Positions 1 to 8,885 of a stretch of 36,831 nt of DNA are shown one piece after another. This DNA comes from Microbacterium sp. (GTDB lineage Bacteria; Actinomycetota; Actinomycetes; Actinomycetales; Microbacteriaceae). The stretch lies in assembly GCA_029239165.1 (NCBI GenBank), contig JAQZBG010000004.1, positions 1 through 36,831 of the forward strand. The letters are read 5' to 3'. The translations under genes were made by a program, and so were the position numbers. Every line of letters starts with the position of its first letter. Positions within the stretch are counted from its first letter, which is position 1. The notes under the pieces are model-generated. The model did no database searches. It was not told the origin of the DNA and was given only the letters and a program-made list of their open reading frames with translations.

Positions 1-87
1 TTTCTCGCTTTTGAGGGCTTCATCGATCTTGTCGCGATTCTCGTCCAGGAGCTTCTTGCCCTTGTTGATGATGTCGTCCACACCCAT
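1..87 (-). CDS. Partial (C-terminus off window) small MT0933/Rv0909-like antitoxin-family protein
   Basis: Not in ORF track. Reverse complement of 1-87 reads MGVDDIINKGKKLLDENRDKIDEALKSEK..., open to the window edge, ATG at 87 with GAGGGAGA upstream. Resembles the short charged helical N-terminus of MT0933-like antitoxins. Confidence 0.6.
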   Translation of the reverse strand, partial: MGVDDIINKGKKLLDENRDKIDEALKSEK

Positions 88-225
88 GTGCGTCTCCCTC
101 GTAGACCGCGAAGCGGCGAGGTGCCGCCGTGCCGCCATTGTCTCGGAGGCACCTCCCCCGAGGAAAGCCCTGGCCGGCGGGGGCCGGAGTGCGTTACGGC
201 GAACGGACGAAACCCACGACGGATC

Positions 226-2121
226 TCAACCGGGCAGGCCCGCGAGCAGCGGGGCGCACGACTCGTCGATAGTGACGGGGGTGTCGGATGCGGTAGGCGT
301 GTGACGCAGGTCCAGTGGACCCAACGGGCCGCCGGGTAGCTGAACGGTGTACGAGACACTCCTCGTCTCGTCCTGGCCGAGGGTGACCATGCGGCTCTCC
401 CCCGTATTGCCGTTCTCGTTACCGCTTCGCGACAGGGAGGGGATGTCGCCGTCGGCGGGGTCCATCCCGGTGATGGTGGCCCCGGGAGGTGCGAAGAACA
501 ATGTGTCGAGCATCATGGTCGTTCTCGGCAGACCCCAGTTCGGATTGCGGGCTCCGAGAGTGTAGGCATTCGTGATGTCGTCGGTGATGCCGTTGTGCAT
601 CTTCATCGAGACCGAAACCGTCCGCGCATCGGCGTTGCACGTCGCTGAAACCTCGGTGGCGAGATGGTATTCGAGCTTGCTGATGCTGAAGTCGTTCAGG
701 TAGATACCCAGCTGCGTCGACGTCGCGTTGTCAGCGCGCAGCGCTCCGTCGAGCCCCGTCTCGGTGACCAGGGCCTGCGCCTGGTCGTCGGCGAACCACA
801 TGTTGATCCGCTGCTCCTGCGCGCTGCGCGTGAGCTGATCGAACATCGCGATCGGGTTCCAATCGCCGCTTGTGAGACGGGAGAAAACAGAGGACGAGAC
901 CTGGGCGAAGAACTCGTCGGAAGAGCGACCATTGTCGCCGCGGTCCCCGAAGCGCTGGTAGGCGTCGCTGAGGACGAGCTTGACCGCGTTCTCCGCCGTG
1001 ATCTGCTCACCGTCGGGCAGGTCGACCGGGCCGGTGACCTCGAGCATGTGCGACAGCACGACCGGGTCGATCGAGATCACGCCGTCGAACCGCGAACCGT
1101 CCGTGCGATCCCAGAGAGCTTCGAACAGGCGCGCGGTGGTCGGAAAGTCAGGTGTGAAGGTGTAGTCCTGCGAGTAGCGGGTGAACGTATCCGGGTAGAG
1201 CGACCGTGTGCCTTCGGGTAGGTCGACGAACGAGTCGCCCGCTAGACCGGCGGCATAAAAAGCCATGGAGTCTGCCTGCTCTTTGAGCTCCATCCGCCCG
1301 TTATCGACGACGAGCACGCTCGACGCGGCGGGGTTGCCTCCGGTGGCACGGATCTCGGCGTTGTTCTGGAAGAGCACGAGATACGTGCGCGGACCATCGC
1401 CACCCGCCGCCCCCAGCAGGGAAGGGAGGTACTTCTGCACGATCGCGAGCGAGGGCGCCGCTTGATCGACGATCTGCGCCACCTGATCGAGGGGTTCGGT
1501 TACGAGAGGTAGAAGACCGTTTCGGTCGATTCCGTCGGTCACCACCTTCGCATCGGCGAAGGCCGAGGTGATCTCCGGGAGCGAGCCTTCAGCCTGCCGG
1601 AACGGCTCGAGGTTGATGCCGCCACCTTCGATGGCCAAGGAGGAAAAGTCGGATGCAGTCAGCAGAGCCACCGTCGGCGGCAACGCGCGCTGGGTCAGAT
1701 CACGAGTCATCGCGGTCAGCTTCTGCACCGCTTGGGTGTTCTCCCTAACCAGGGGGATGGAGGATGCCAAGTCCCACAGTGGCCCCGAGGATCCGGCATC
1801 CGCTCGCTCGGTGAGTTCGAGCACCTCTCCCGAGACCTGATTCAGACCGTTGATGTCTCGTCCGGCCACGATCTGCGGGACGAACGTCAACTTCGTCTGT
1901 GCGCTCAGCAGATCGGTTCGGACGACGCCGGCCTGCTGCAGGAAGGCAAGCGAGACAGCCGCGACGAGGCAGACCGCGAAACCGAGGACACCCACGGTCC
2001 AGCCGACCATCGTTCCCGCGAGGCGACGTCGCGGGTGTTCGACCGGAGTGGGCTCCGTCGACGAACGGCGGCGGCGCAGCGGGGGCTCGGACGCGGTCGG
2101 CGCGGAGGAAGAGTCGGTCAT
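226..2121 (-). CDS. DUF4012 domain-containing membrane-anchored protein (copy 1)
   Basis: 631 aa; N-terminal TM (MVGWTVGVLGFAVCLVAAVSLAFL), motif YLVLFQNNAEIRATGGNPAASSVLVVDNG and DGVISIDPVVLSHMLEVTGPVDLPDG typical of DUF4012; overlaps upstream gene by ATGA. Confidence 0.9.
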   Translation of the reverse strand: MTDSSSAPTASEPPLRRRRSSTEPTPVEHPRRRLAGTMVGWTVGVLGFAVCLVAAVSLAFLQQAGVVRTDLLSAQTKLTFVPQIVAGRDINGLNQVSGEVLELTERADAGSSGPLWDLASSIPLVRENTQAVQKLTAMTRDLTQRALPPTVALLTASDFSSLAIEGGGINLEPFRQAEGSLPEITSAFADAKVVTDGIDRNGLLPLVTEPLDQVAQIVDQAAPSLAIVQKYLPSLLGAAGGDGPRTYLVLFQNNAEIRATGGNPAASSVLVVDNGRMELKEQADSMAFYAAGLAGDSFVDLPEGTRSLYPDTFTRYSQDYTFTPDFPTTARLFEALWDRTDGSRFDGVISIDPVVLSHMLEVTGPVDLPDGEQITAENAVKLVLSDAYQRFGDRGDNGRSSDEFFAQVSSSVFSRLTSGDWNPIAMFDQLTRSAQEQRINMWFADDQAQALVTETGLDGALRADNATSTQLGIYLNDFSISKLEYHLATEVSATCNADARTVSVSMKMHNGITDDITNAYTLGARNPNWGLPRTTMMLDTLFFAPPGATITGMDPADGDIPSLSRSGNENGNTGESRMVTLGQDETRSVSYTVQLPGGPLGPLDLRHTPTASDTPVTIDESCAPLLAGLPG

Positions 2122-3443
2122 CCCGGGAATTCTCCTGTGCCGCCGTTCGCCGGCGGTTCGGTGAACGTCGGCTGAGGTTCCGGTTCCGGTTCCGGTTCCG
2201 TGGTCGGGTCCGGCGTCGGCTCCGGCGCGGGCGGGGTCGTCGGGTCGGTCGTCGGCGGATCGGACGGCTGCGGGTTCGACGGCTGCTGCTGGTTGCGGGA
2301 CGGCGGATCGCTTTCGCGCTGGGGAGTGCGGGAGCGTTCGTCCTCTTCTTCGGCGGCGCGGAGCTCGAGGACCCGGGTGTTCTCGGCACGCAGCGCGTCG
2401 AGCGCGCTCGCGAACGTCGGCATCTCGGCGAGGCCGTCGCCTCCGGCCAGCTGCGCGGCGCGCACACGGCTCGCCGCTTCCGTCACCGCGGTCCGGAAGC
2501 TGTCGGCGGCGGCATCGTTGCGCGCGACCTCTGCGGCGGCACCGGCTTCGATCGCCGAGCCGACGTTGCGCAGTTCGTTGCGGAAGGCGTCCAAGGCCGA
2601 TACGACCACCGCGCGCGCCTCGCGCACCTGGGACACCATCGGCTGCAGTGCTTCACGCGCGATGCGCACGTCATCGATCGCTTCTGCCACCTGCGTGAGC
2701 GACTTCTCGTCGACTGCCGCCCGGTTGTACTCGGGGACGGAGACGCTCTTGGCTGTACCCGCCACGCTCACGAGCGTGGCGCGGGCGCGACTAGCCGAGT
2801 CGAGCACGCCCTGGTCGACCCGTCCTTGGAGAGTTGCCAGAACGCCTTCACTGGATGCCGCGATGGTGTTGGACTCCGTCAGCGTCGCGGTGTAGAGGTC
2901 CGCAGCCGTTTGGAGCACCTGGGTCTCGTTACGGAGTTCGGCTTCGCGCTCGCGAAGGCTGATCATGGCGTCATCGGCGGGATTGGTGGTCGCTCGCTGG
3001 ACCACTGCGAACGTGGCCGTTCCGGCAAGCAGAACGATCGCGAGCACGGCGATCGCGACGCTGGCGAGATTCACCGCTCCGGCTCGACGCCGACCGTTGA
3101 AGAGGGGACGCCGACCCGGCTGAGAGAGCTCCGGGGCCAGCCACCCGGTATCCGACCCGCTGTTGCTGACCAGAGCCGAAAGTGATTGCGACGCGGAATC
3201 GCGGCGCGAGCGGCGCCCCGGCTCGTCTCCCCCGACGAGCGCGCGAAGGTCGACCGCCGGAGCCGCCTCCGTTTCGGCGGGAGCGCCCACGAGTCCGGTC
3301 AGCGCCTCCAAAAAGGGTTCCGCGTTCTTACTTTGCGCTTCGGGCTCGCCCACGAGACGACGCAAATCACGACCGGGATCTCCGGACGGCACGGGCGCAT
3401 CGGATTGCGCCGTCGGCGCAAACAACGTGCTGAGGTCGTTCAT
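2118..3443 (-). CDS. Single-TM protein with repeated cytoplasmic motif, extracytoplasmic coiled-coil and Pro/Glu/Thr-rich C-terminal tail; unknown function
   Basis: 441 aa; ATG at 3443; one hydrophobic segment (LASVAIAVLAIVLLAGTATFAVV); Ala/Glu-rich helical region; tail PEPTPDPTTEPEPEPEPQPTF. 4-bp overlap with DUF4012 gene implies co-transcription. Confidence 0.85.
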   Translation of the reverse strand: MNDLSTLFAPTAQSDAPVPSGDPGRDLRRLVGEPEAQSKNAEPFLEALTGLVGAPAETEAAPAVDLRALVGGDEPGRRSRRDSASQSLSALVSNSGSDTGWLAPELSQPGRRPLFNGRRRAGAVNLASVAIAVLAIVLLAGTATFAVVQRATTNPADDAMISLREREAELRNETQVLQTAADLYTATLTESNTIAASSEGVLATLQGRVDQGVLDSASRARATLVSVAGTAKSVSVPEYNRAAVDEKSLTQVAEAIDDVRIAREALQPMVSQVREARAVVVSALDAFRNELRNVGSAIEAGAAAEVARNDAAADSFRTAVTEAASRVRAAQLAGGDGLAEMPTFASALDALRAENTRVLELRAAEEEDERSRTPQRESDPPSRNQQQPSNPQPSDPPTTDPTTPPAPEPTPDPTTEPEPEPEPQPTFTEPPANGGTGEFPG

Positions 3444-3598
3444 GAGGTCTCCGGCGCATCAAAGCGCATTTCGATGAATGTCGTAGGGTAGGTCACGGGG
3501 CGCCTGCGCGGCACGACCGTCAAGGGAAGACTACCTTGGAGATCGAAATGCGTATTCTTGCGGCTTCCTGTGCTCTTTAATCAGCGAATGGACGAGGC

Positions 3599-5020
3599 TT
3601 GGAACTGCGCGACTATCTTCGGATTCTGCACCGCAACTGGATTCTCATCCTGGCGTTGACTGTTCTCGGCGGAGCGGGCGCCTTCGGGTGGTCGCTCGTC
3701 CAGGCACCCAGCTACGAGGCGAGCACTCAGTTGTACGTTTCGGTGCGGTCAGACAGCTCCGGTGTGAGCGAACTGGCCCAGGGCACGAGCTTCGCGCGGC
3801 AGGCCGTCGTCAGCTTCGTCGACGTGGTCGACAGCGCGATCGTGCTGGACCGGGTGATCGACGACCTCAACCTCAAGACCACTGCACAGCAACTTGCTTC
3901 GACGATCGACGCATCTTCACCGCAGAACTCGGTGATCATCACCGTGAAAGTGTCCAATCCCGACGCAGAGCTCGCGGCATCCATCGCCAATTCGGTGGGG
4001 AGCAACTTCGCCGAGGTCGTGGTGAATCAGCTTGAGAAGCCCGAGGGCGAGACCGCGAGCCTCGTGCGCGTCGAGACAATCGAGCCCGCCCTCGTCCCCA
4101 CAAGCCCGGCGTCGCCGCGCACGCCGTTGAACGTTGCTCTGGGCATCGCCCTAGGCATTGCGATCGGCCTTGGCGTGGCCGTGCTGCGTTCGGTCCTCGA
4201 CACCCGGATCCACTCGCTTCATGACATCGAGATGGCGACCGAGGCACCCGTGCTTGGCGGTATCGCGCTGGACCCCGACGCGAAGAAGCGTCCGCTCATC
4301 GTCCACGCGGATCCGAAGAACCCGCGTGCCGAATCCTTCCGCAGCCTTCGAACGAACTTGCAGTTCGTCGATGTCGACGGCTCGTCTCGATCGTTTGTGG
4401 TGTCGAGCTCGGGCCCCGGCGAAGGAAAGTCGACCACGACGGCGAACCTCGCGATCGCCCTGGCAGAGACCGGAGCGCGTGTCGCGCTCGTCGACGGCGA
4501 CCTCCGCCTTCCGCGCGTTGCGGACTACATGGGCATCGAGGGCGGCGTCGGCCTCACCGATGTGCTGATCGGCCGCGCCGAGCTCGTCGACGTCCTCCAG
4601 CAGTGGGGTACCGGCAAGCTCTTCGTCCTGCCTTCGGGTCGGACGCCCCCGAACCCCTCCGAACTCCTGGGCAGCCAGGCCATGCAGCGGACGCTGCAGG
4701 CGCTCGAGGGCGCCTTCGACTACGTGCTCATCGACGCTCCCCCGATCCTCGTCGTCACGGACGCCGCCGTCGTTTCGCGCTTCACCAGCGGCGTGCTCAT
4801 GATCGCCGCTTCGGGCACCACGAAGAAGCCCCAGCTCACCGCCGCTGTCGACAAGCTCGACGCGATCGGCAGCCGGTTGTTCGGCGTCATCGTGACGATG
4901 CTCCCGACCAAAGGTCCCGACAGCTACTCGTACGGCTCCTACGCCTATGCGGAGTCCACCGCGGATGCCTCCCCGCAGACGCGCTCGAGGCGCAAGGACA
5001 AGAAGGAGAAGAAGGCGTGA
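3599..5020 (+). CDS. Fused Wzz-type chain-length determinant / bacterial tyrosine kinase (BY-kinase)
   Basis: 473 aa, TTG start; N-terminal Wzz (MELRDYLRILHRNWILILALTVLGG), Walker A SSSGPGEGKSTTTANLA, Walker A' ALVDGDLRLP, Walker B YVLIDAPP, C-terminal Tyr cluster YSYGSYAY. Confidence 0.95.
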   Translation: MELRDYLRILHRNWILILALTVLGGAGAFGWSLVQAPSYEASTQLYVSVRSDSSGVSELAQGTSFARQAVVSFVDVVDSAIVLDRVIDDLNLKTTAQQLASTIDASSPQNSVIITVKVSNPDAELAASIANSVGSNFAEVVVNQLEKPEGETASLVRVETIEPALVPTSPASPRTPLNVALGIALGIAIGLGVAVLRSVLDTRIHSLHDIEMATEAPVLGGIALDPDAKKRPLIVHADPKNPRAESFRSLRTNLQFVDVDGSSRSFVVSSSGPGEGKSTTTANLAIALAETGARVALVDGDLRLPRVADYMGIEGGVGLTDVLIGRAELVDVLQQWGTGKLFVLPSGRTPPNPSELLGSQAMQRTLQALEGAFDYVLIDAPPILVVTDAAVVSRFTSGVLMIAASGTTKKPQLTAAVDKLDAIGSRLFGVIVTMLPTKGPDSYSYGSYAYAESTADASPQTRSRRKDKKEKKA

Positions 5021-5598
5021 CCTTCCGTATCCTCACCGTGTGCACGGGCAACGTCTGCCGGTCTCCTTCGGCGGAGCTGATCCTCGCGCGCGAGCTTTCC
5101 GCCCTGGAGGGCGTCGAGGTGTCGAGCGCGGGGACGGGTGCTCTCGTGGGCGACGGCATCCCGGATCCCGGTCTGCGGCTCCTCGCCGGCGCGGGCATCG
5201 ACGGGACGTCGCACCACGCGCGCCAGCTCACGCCCGCTCTGGTGCAAGAGTCCGATCTCATCCTCGCCATGGCGCGTGAGCACCGCCGCACCATCGTCGA
5301 GCTCGTCCCGGCTGCGACCCGCCGCACCTTCACGGTTCGCGAGCTCGCTCGAGTCGTCGAGCACGTCGACGATTTCGTCGCGGAGGGCGAGTACGCGAAT
5401 GCCGCCGCGCGGATGCGCGCTGCCGTCCTGTATGCGGCCGGTCGGCGAGGACTCGTGCCCCAACCGGCCGATCCGGAGGAACTGGACGTCACCGATCCTT
5501 ACCGACGCTCCGACGAGACATACCAGCTCTCGTACTCCCAAGTCGAGCCGGCGGCGACGGCGGTGGGCGCATACCTCGCCCGCGCCGCACAGGCCTGA
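5017..5598 (+). CDS. Low-molecular-weight protein tyrosine phosphatase
   Basis: GTG start overlapping kinase stop (GTGA); P-loop CTGNVCRS near N-terminus and DP acid motif VTDPYRRS. Contained in ORF 4603..5598. Confidence 0.93.
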   Translation: MTFRILTVCTGNVCRSPSAELILARELSALEGVEVSSAGTGALVGDGIPDPGLRLLAGAGIDGTSHHARQLTPALVQESDLILAMAREHRRTIVELVPAATRRTFTVRELARVVEHVDDFVAEGEYANAAARMRAAVLYAAGRRGLVPQPADPEELDVTDPYRRSDETYQLSYSQVEPAATAVGAYLARAAQA

Positions 5599-5780
5599 CG
5601 AAACATCCTGCACACCTGCCCGTGACACGTCGATCGAGCCGGACTGTTACTGTTCGAGCCACATTCGCGTGCGGCGGGGGCGCGCAGCGCAGAAAGGGCA
5701 CAGCTTCTTCTTTGTTCGTCATTGCCGTGCCGCCGCTATCCCCCTGACCCCGCTCGGTTCCACAACCCTGGAGAATCCTC

Positions 5781-6779
5781 ATGACTACCCCCCGTCGCGC
5801 TTTGGTCACCGGTATCACCGGTCAAGATGGCGGCCACATTGCGAGCCTTCTTCATTCCAAGGGTTATGAGGTTTTCGGCCTCATCCGCGGTCAGAACAAC
5901 CCCCGTCGCGAAGCGACGCAGGCGGAATTCCCCTACGTCACTCTCATCGAGGGTGATCTGACGGACCCGACCTCGCTGGTGCGTGCTGTCGAGACCAGCG
6001 ACCCGGACGAGTTCTACAACCTCGCCGCGATCAGCCACGTCGGCTACTCGTTCAAGAACCCCACCCTCACCGCCGACGTCACCGCCAAGGGCGTACTGAA
6101 CGCGTTGGAAGCGGTCCGCATCACAGGACGCGCCCAGAAGACCCGGTTCTACCAGGCCTCGACTTCGGAGATGTTCGGCGGCCTGGACTACAACCGCCCC
6201 GGCGCCGGCTACAACGAGAACTCCCTCTTCCACCCCCGCAGCCCCTACGGCGTCGCCAAGCTCTACGGCCACTGGATCGCCAAGAACTACCGCGAGAGCT
6301 ACGACATGTACGTCGCGTGCGGCATCCTCTTCAACCACGAAGGCGAACGGCGCGGCGTCGAGTTCGTCACCCGCAAGATCACGCACGCCGTCGCCCGCAT
6401 CAAGCTCGGCCTACAGACCCACATCGAACTCGGCGACCTGTGGCCCAAGCGCGACTGGGGATACGCCGGCGACTACGTCGAGGGAATGTGGCGCATGCTC
6501 CAGCACGACGTCCCCGACGACTTCGTGCTCGCCACCGGCGAGACCCACTCCATCGAGGAATTCCTCACCCTCGCGTTCGCCGAGATCGGCATCGACGACT
6601 GGAAGCCCTACGTCGTCCAAAACCCCGCGTTCATGCGCCCCGCCGAAGTCGACATCCTCCTCGGCGACCCGACCAAAGCCGAGTCCGAACTGGGCTGGCG
6701 CCGACAGGTCGACTTCCCGGGGCTGGTGGCGCGCATGGTCGCGCATGACCTCGAGGAGCAATCCCGGGCCGCACGATGA
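5781..6779 (+). CDS. gmd: GDP-mannose 4,6-dehydratase
   Basis: 332 aa SDR; TGITGQDGGHIA, YQASTSEMFG, PRSPYGVAKLYGHWI (YxxxK), LFNHEGERRGVEFVTRKIT; GGAGAA RBS before ATG. Confidence 0.9.
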   Translation: MTTPRRALVTGITGQDGGHIASLLHSKGYEVFGLIRGQNNPRREATQAEFPYVTLIEGDLTDPTSLVRAVETSDPDEFYNLAAISHVGYSFKNPTLTADVTAKGVLNALEAVRITGRAQKTRFYQASTSEMFGGLDYNRPGAGYNENSLFHPRSPYGVAKLYGHWIAKNYRESYDMYVACGILFNHEGERRGVEFVTRKITHAVARIKLGLQTHIELGDLWPKRDWGYAGDYVEGMWRMLQHDVPDDFVLATGETHSIEEFLTLAFAEIGIDDWKPYVVQNPAFMRPAEVDILLGDPTKAESELGWRRQVDFPGLVARMVAHDLEEQSRAAR

Positions 6780-7741
6780 GTCGCGTCGTCGCCGTCGCCG
6801 GCGCGAACGGGTTCGTCGGCTCCCATGTCGCCAAGCTCGCGGCGCAAGAGGGCTACACGGTCTGGGCCATCGGGCGCGAAGCCGAGCCGTCCGCGGTGGT
6901 CGCGCCTCACGTGGAGCGTTACTTCTCAGCGGACCTCGCCGAAGGATGGCCCGTTCACGATGAGGTGGATGCCATCATCCACCTCGCCGGCCTCGCCGCC
7001 GTCGGCCCGTCGTTCACGAATCCCCAGCGCTACCTGGAGGTGAACAGCCGGATCATGACGCATCTCGGCGAGTTCTACCTCACCGCAGGGACCCGTCCGC
7101 GGACGATCGTGGTGAGCTCCGGAGCGGTCTACGCGCACTCGGCATCCGGAACCGTCGACGAAGAGTGCGAGACCTCCCCGACGAGCCCCTACGTCGTCGC
7201 GAAACTGCTTGTCGAACAGCAGGCGCACTACTACGCCCAGCGCGGCTTGGACACGGTGGTCGCGCGGCCCTTCAACCACATCGGGCCGGGACAGGGCCGG
7301 GGGTTCATCGTTCCCGATCTGACGGCTGCGGTCGGCAAAGCCGCCCCCGGATCGCCGATCAAGACGGGCAACCTGCGTGCCCAGCGCGACTACACGGACG
7401 TCCGGGATGTGGCGCGCGCGTATCTGACGCTGGCGGCCGCCCCGTCTCACCGACACGACGTCTACAACATCTCGACGGGCGTCCCGCATAGCGGCGAGGA
7501 GATCCTCGAGGTCATCTCCGACACTCTCGGCCGCTCCGGCACCACCACGGTCGTTGACCCCAGCCGTGTCCGTCCGAACGACCCCTCGCGGATCGCGGGA
7601 GACTCGCGGCGCCTCCAGGACGAGTTCGGTTGGATCCCGACCGTCGCGTGGGATCAGTCCATCCGGGACTACATCTCGACAGCGCCGTCATCCGATGACC
7701 CCGGCACGCCCGCAGAGCAGGAAGGAGGCGACTATGAGTGA
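6776..7741 (+). CDS. NAD(P)-dependent epimerase/dehydratase, probable GDP-6-deoxy-D-mannose (4-keto) reductase, RMD-like
   Basis: 321 aa; GANGFVGSH Rossmann, SPYVVAKLLVE YxxxK, ARPFNHIGPGQ motif; ATGA overlap with gmd. Confidence 0.8.
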   Translation: MSRVVAVAGANGFVGSHVAKLAAQEGYTVWAIGREAEPSAVVAPHVERYFSADLAEGWPVHDEVDAIIHLAGLAAVGPSFTNPQRYLEVNSRIMTHLGEFYLTAGTRPRTIVVSSGAVYAHSASGTVDEECETSPTSPYVVAKLLVEQQAHYYAQRGLDTVVARPFNHIGPGQGRGFIVPDLTAAVGKAAPGSPIKTGNLRAQRDYTDVRDVARAYLTLAAAPSHRHDVYNISTGVPHSGEEILEVISDTLGRSGTTTVVDPSRVRPNDPSRIAGDSRRLQDEFGWIPTVAWDQSIRDYISTAPSSDDPGTPAEQEGGDYE

Positions 7742-8885
7742 TTCCCCCGATCGCCCCGGCCACGTCGCCATCGCACACGATTATCTGACCCAGCGGGGTG
7801 GCGCCGAGAAGGTGGTGCTCGCCCTGCAGCGGGCGTTCCCGTCGGCTCCGATCTACACGACCCTGTACGAACAAGACACGACCTACCCCGAGTTCTCCGA
7901 GTCCCGCATCATCACGTCGCCCCTGAACGCCGTGAGCTTCTTCCGGCGCTCGCACAGGCTTGCGCTTCCTTTCCTCGCCTGGGCGTCTGGGCGGATCAAA
8001 GTGGATGCCGACCACACGATCGTCAGCTCTAGCGGGTGGGCTCACGGCTTCCGCACCCGCGGCTCGAAGATCGTCTACTGTTACTCCCCCGCTCGCTGGC
8101 TCTACCAACCGGCCGCCTACCTCGGAGCGGCGACACGAACTCCCGCCGCCCTCATGCTGCGTGTCCTCTCCCCGTTCCTGAAGCGATGGGATCGGCGGGC
8201 TGCGGGCACGGCGACGAAGTACTTCGCCATCTCGACGGTTGTGCAACAGCGCATCAAGGACACGTACGGGCTCGAGTCGGAGGTGCTCCCGGCACCGCAC
8301 ACGGTCGACAAGAGCATCGCTCACGAACCCGTCGACCTACGACAGCTGTCCGAGAGCGAAGGGTTCTACCTCTGCATCTCACGCCTTCTCCCGTACAAGA
8401 ACGTCGACGTCGTGATCAACGCCTTCAACGAGCTCGGGCTCCCGCTCGTCGTCGTCGGCACCGGCCCGGAGGAGCGTCGCCTGGCGGGACTCGCCGGCGA
8501 CTCGGTCGTGATGGTGAAGAACCTCACGGACGGGCAGATCCAGTGGCTCTACGCCCACTGCACCGCGGTCGTATCGTCGAGCTACGAGGACTTCGGACTC
8601 ACACCCATCGAGGGAGCGACACATGGGAAGCCGTCGGTCGTCCTTCGCTGGGGCGGCTTCCTCGACACCATCGTCGAGGGCCGAACGGGCGTGTACTTCG
8701 ACGAGCCCACTCCTTCGGCGGTCGCGGAGGCGGTACAGACGTCGCGCGCATCCGAATGGGATGAATCCGCCATTCGTGCGCACGCCGATCTGTTCACGGA
8801 AGAGCACTTCGCACGGCGGCTCCGCGACGAGATCGCGCGCCTGGATGGAGCCTCGGCCTCCTCACGCGTCCACCCCGCCTCATGA
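7734..8885 (+). CDS. Glycosyltransferase family 4
   Basis: ATG at 7734 with GGAGG RBS (MSDSPDRPGHVAIAHDYLTQRGGAEKVV); C-terminal SSYEDFGLTPIEGATHGKPSVV GT-B motif. Confidence 0.9.
   Translation: MSDSPDRPGHVAIAHDYLTQRGGAEKVVLALQRAFPSAPIYTTLYEQDTTYPEFSESRIITSPLNAVSFFRRSHRLALPFLAWASGRIKVDADHTIVSSSGWAHGFRTRGSKIVYCYSPARWLYQPAAYLGAATRTPAALMLRVLSPFLKRWDRRAAGTATKYFAISTVVQQRIKDTYGLESEVLPAPHTVDKSIAHEPVDLRQLSESEGFYLCISRLLPYKNVDVVINAFNELGLPLVVVGTGPEERRLAGLAGDSVVMVKNLTDGQIQWLYAHCTAVVSSSYEDFGLTPIEGATHGKPSVVLRWGGFLDTIVEGRTGVYFDEPTPSAVAEAVQTSRASEWDESAIRAHADLFTEEHFARRLRDEIARLDGASASSRVHPAS

Noticed and set aside
1899-3185. 428-aa plus-strand ORF over the DUF4012/partner genes
   Set aside because: Begins with RRFGERRLRFRFRFRFRGRVRRR generated by the GGTTCC repeat in antisense; no family resemblance.
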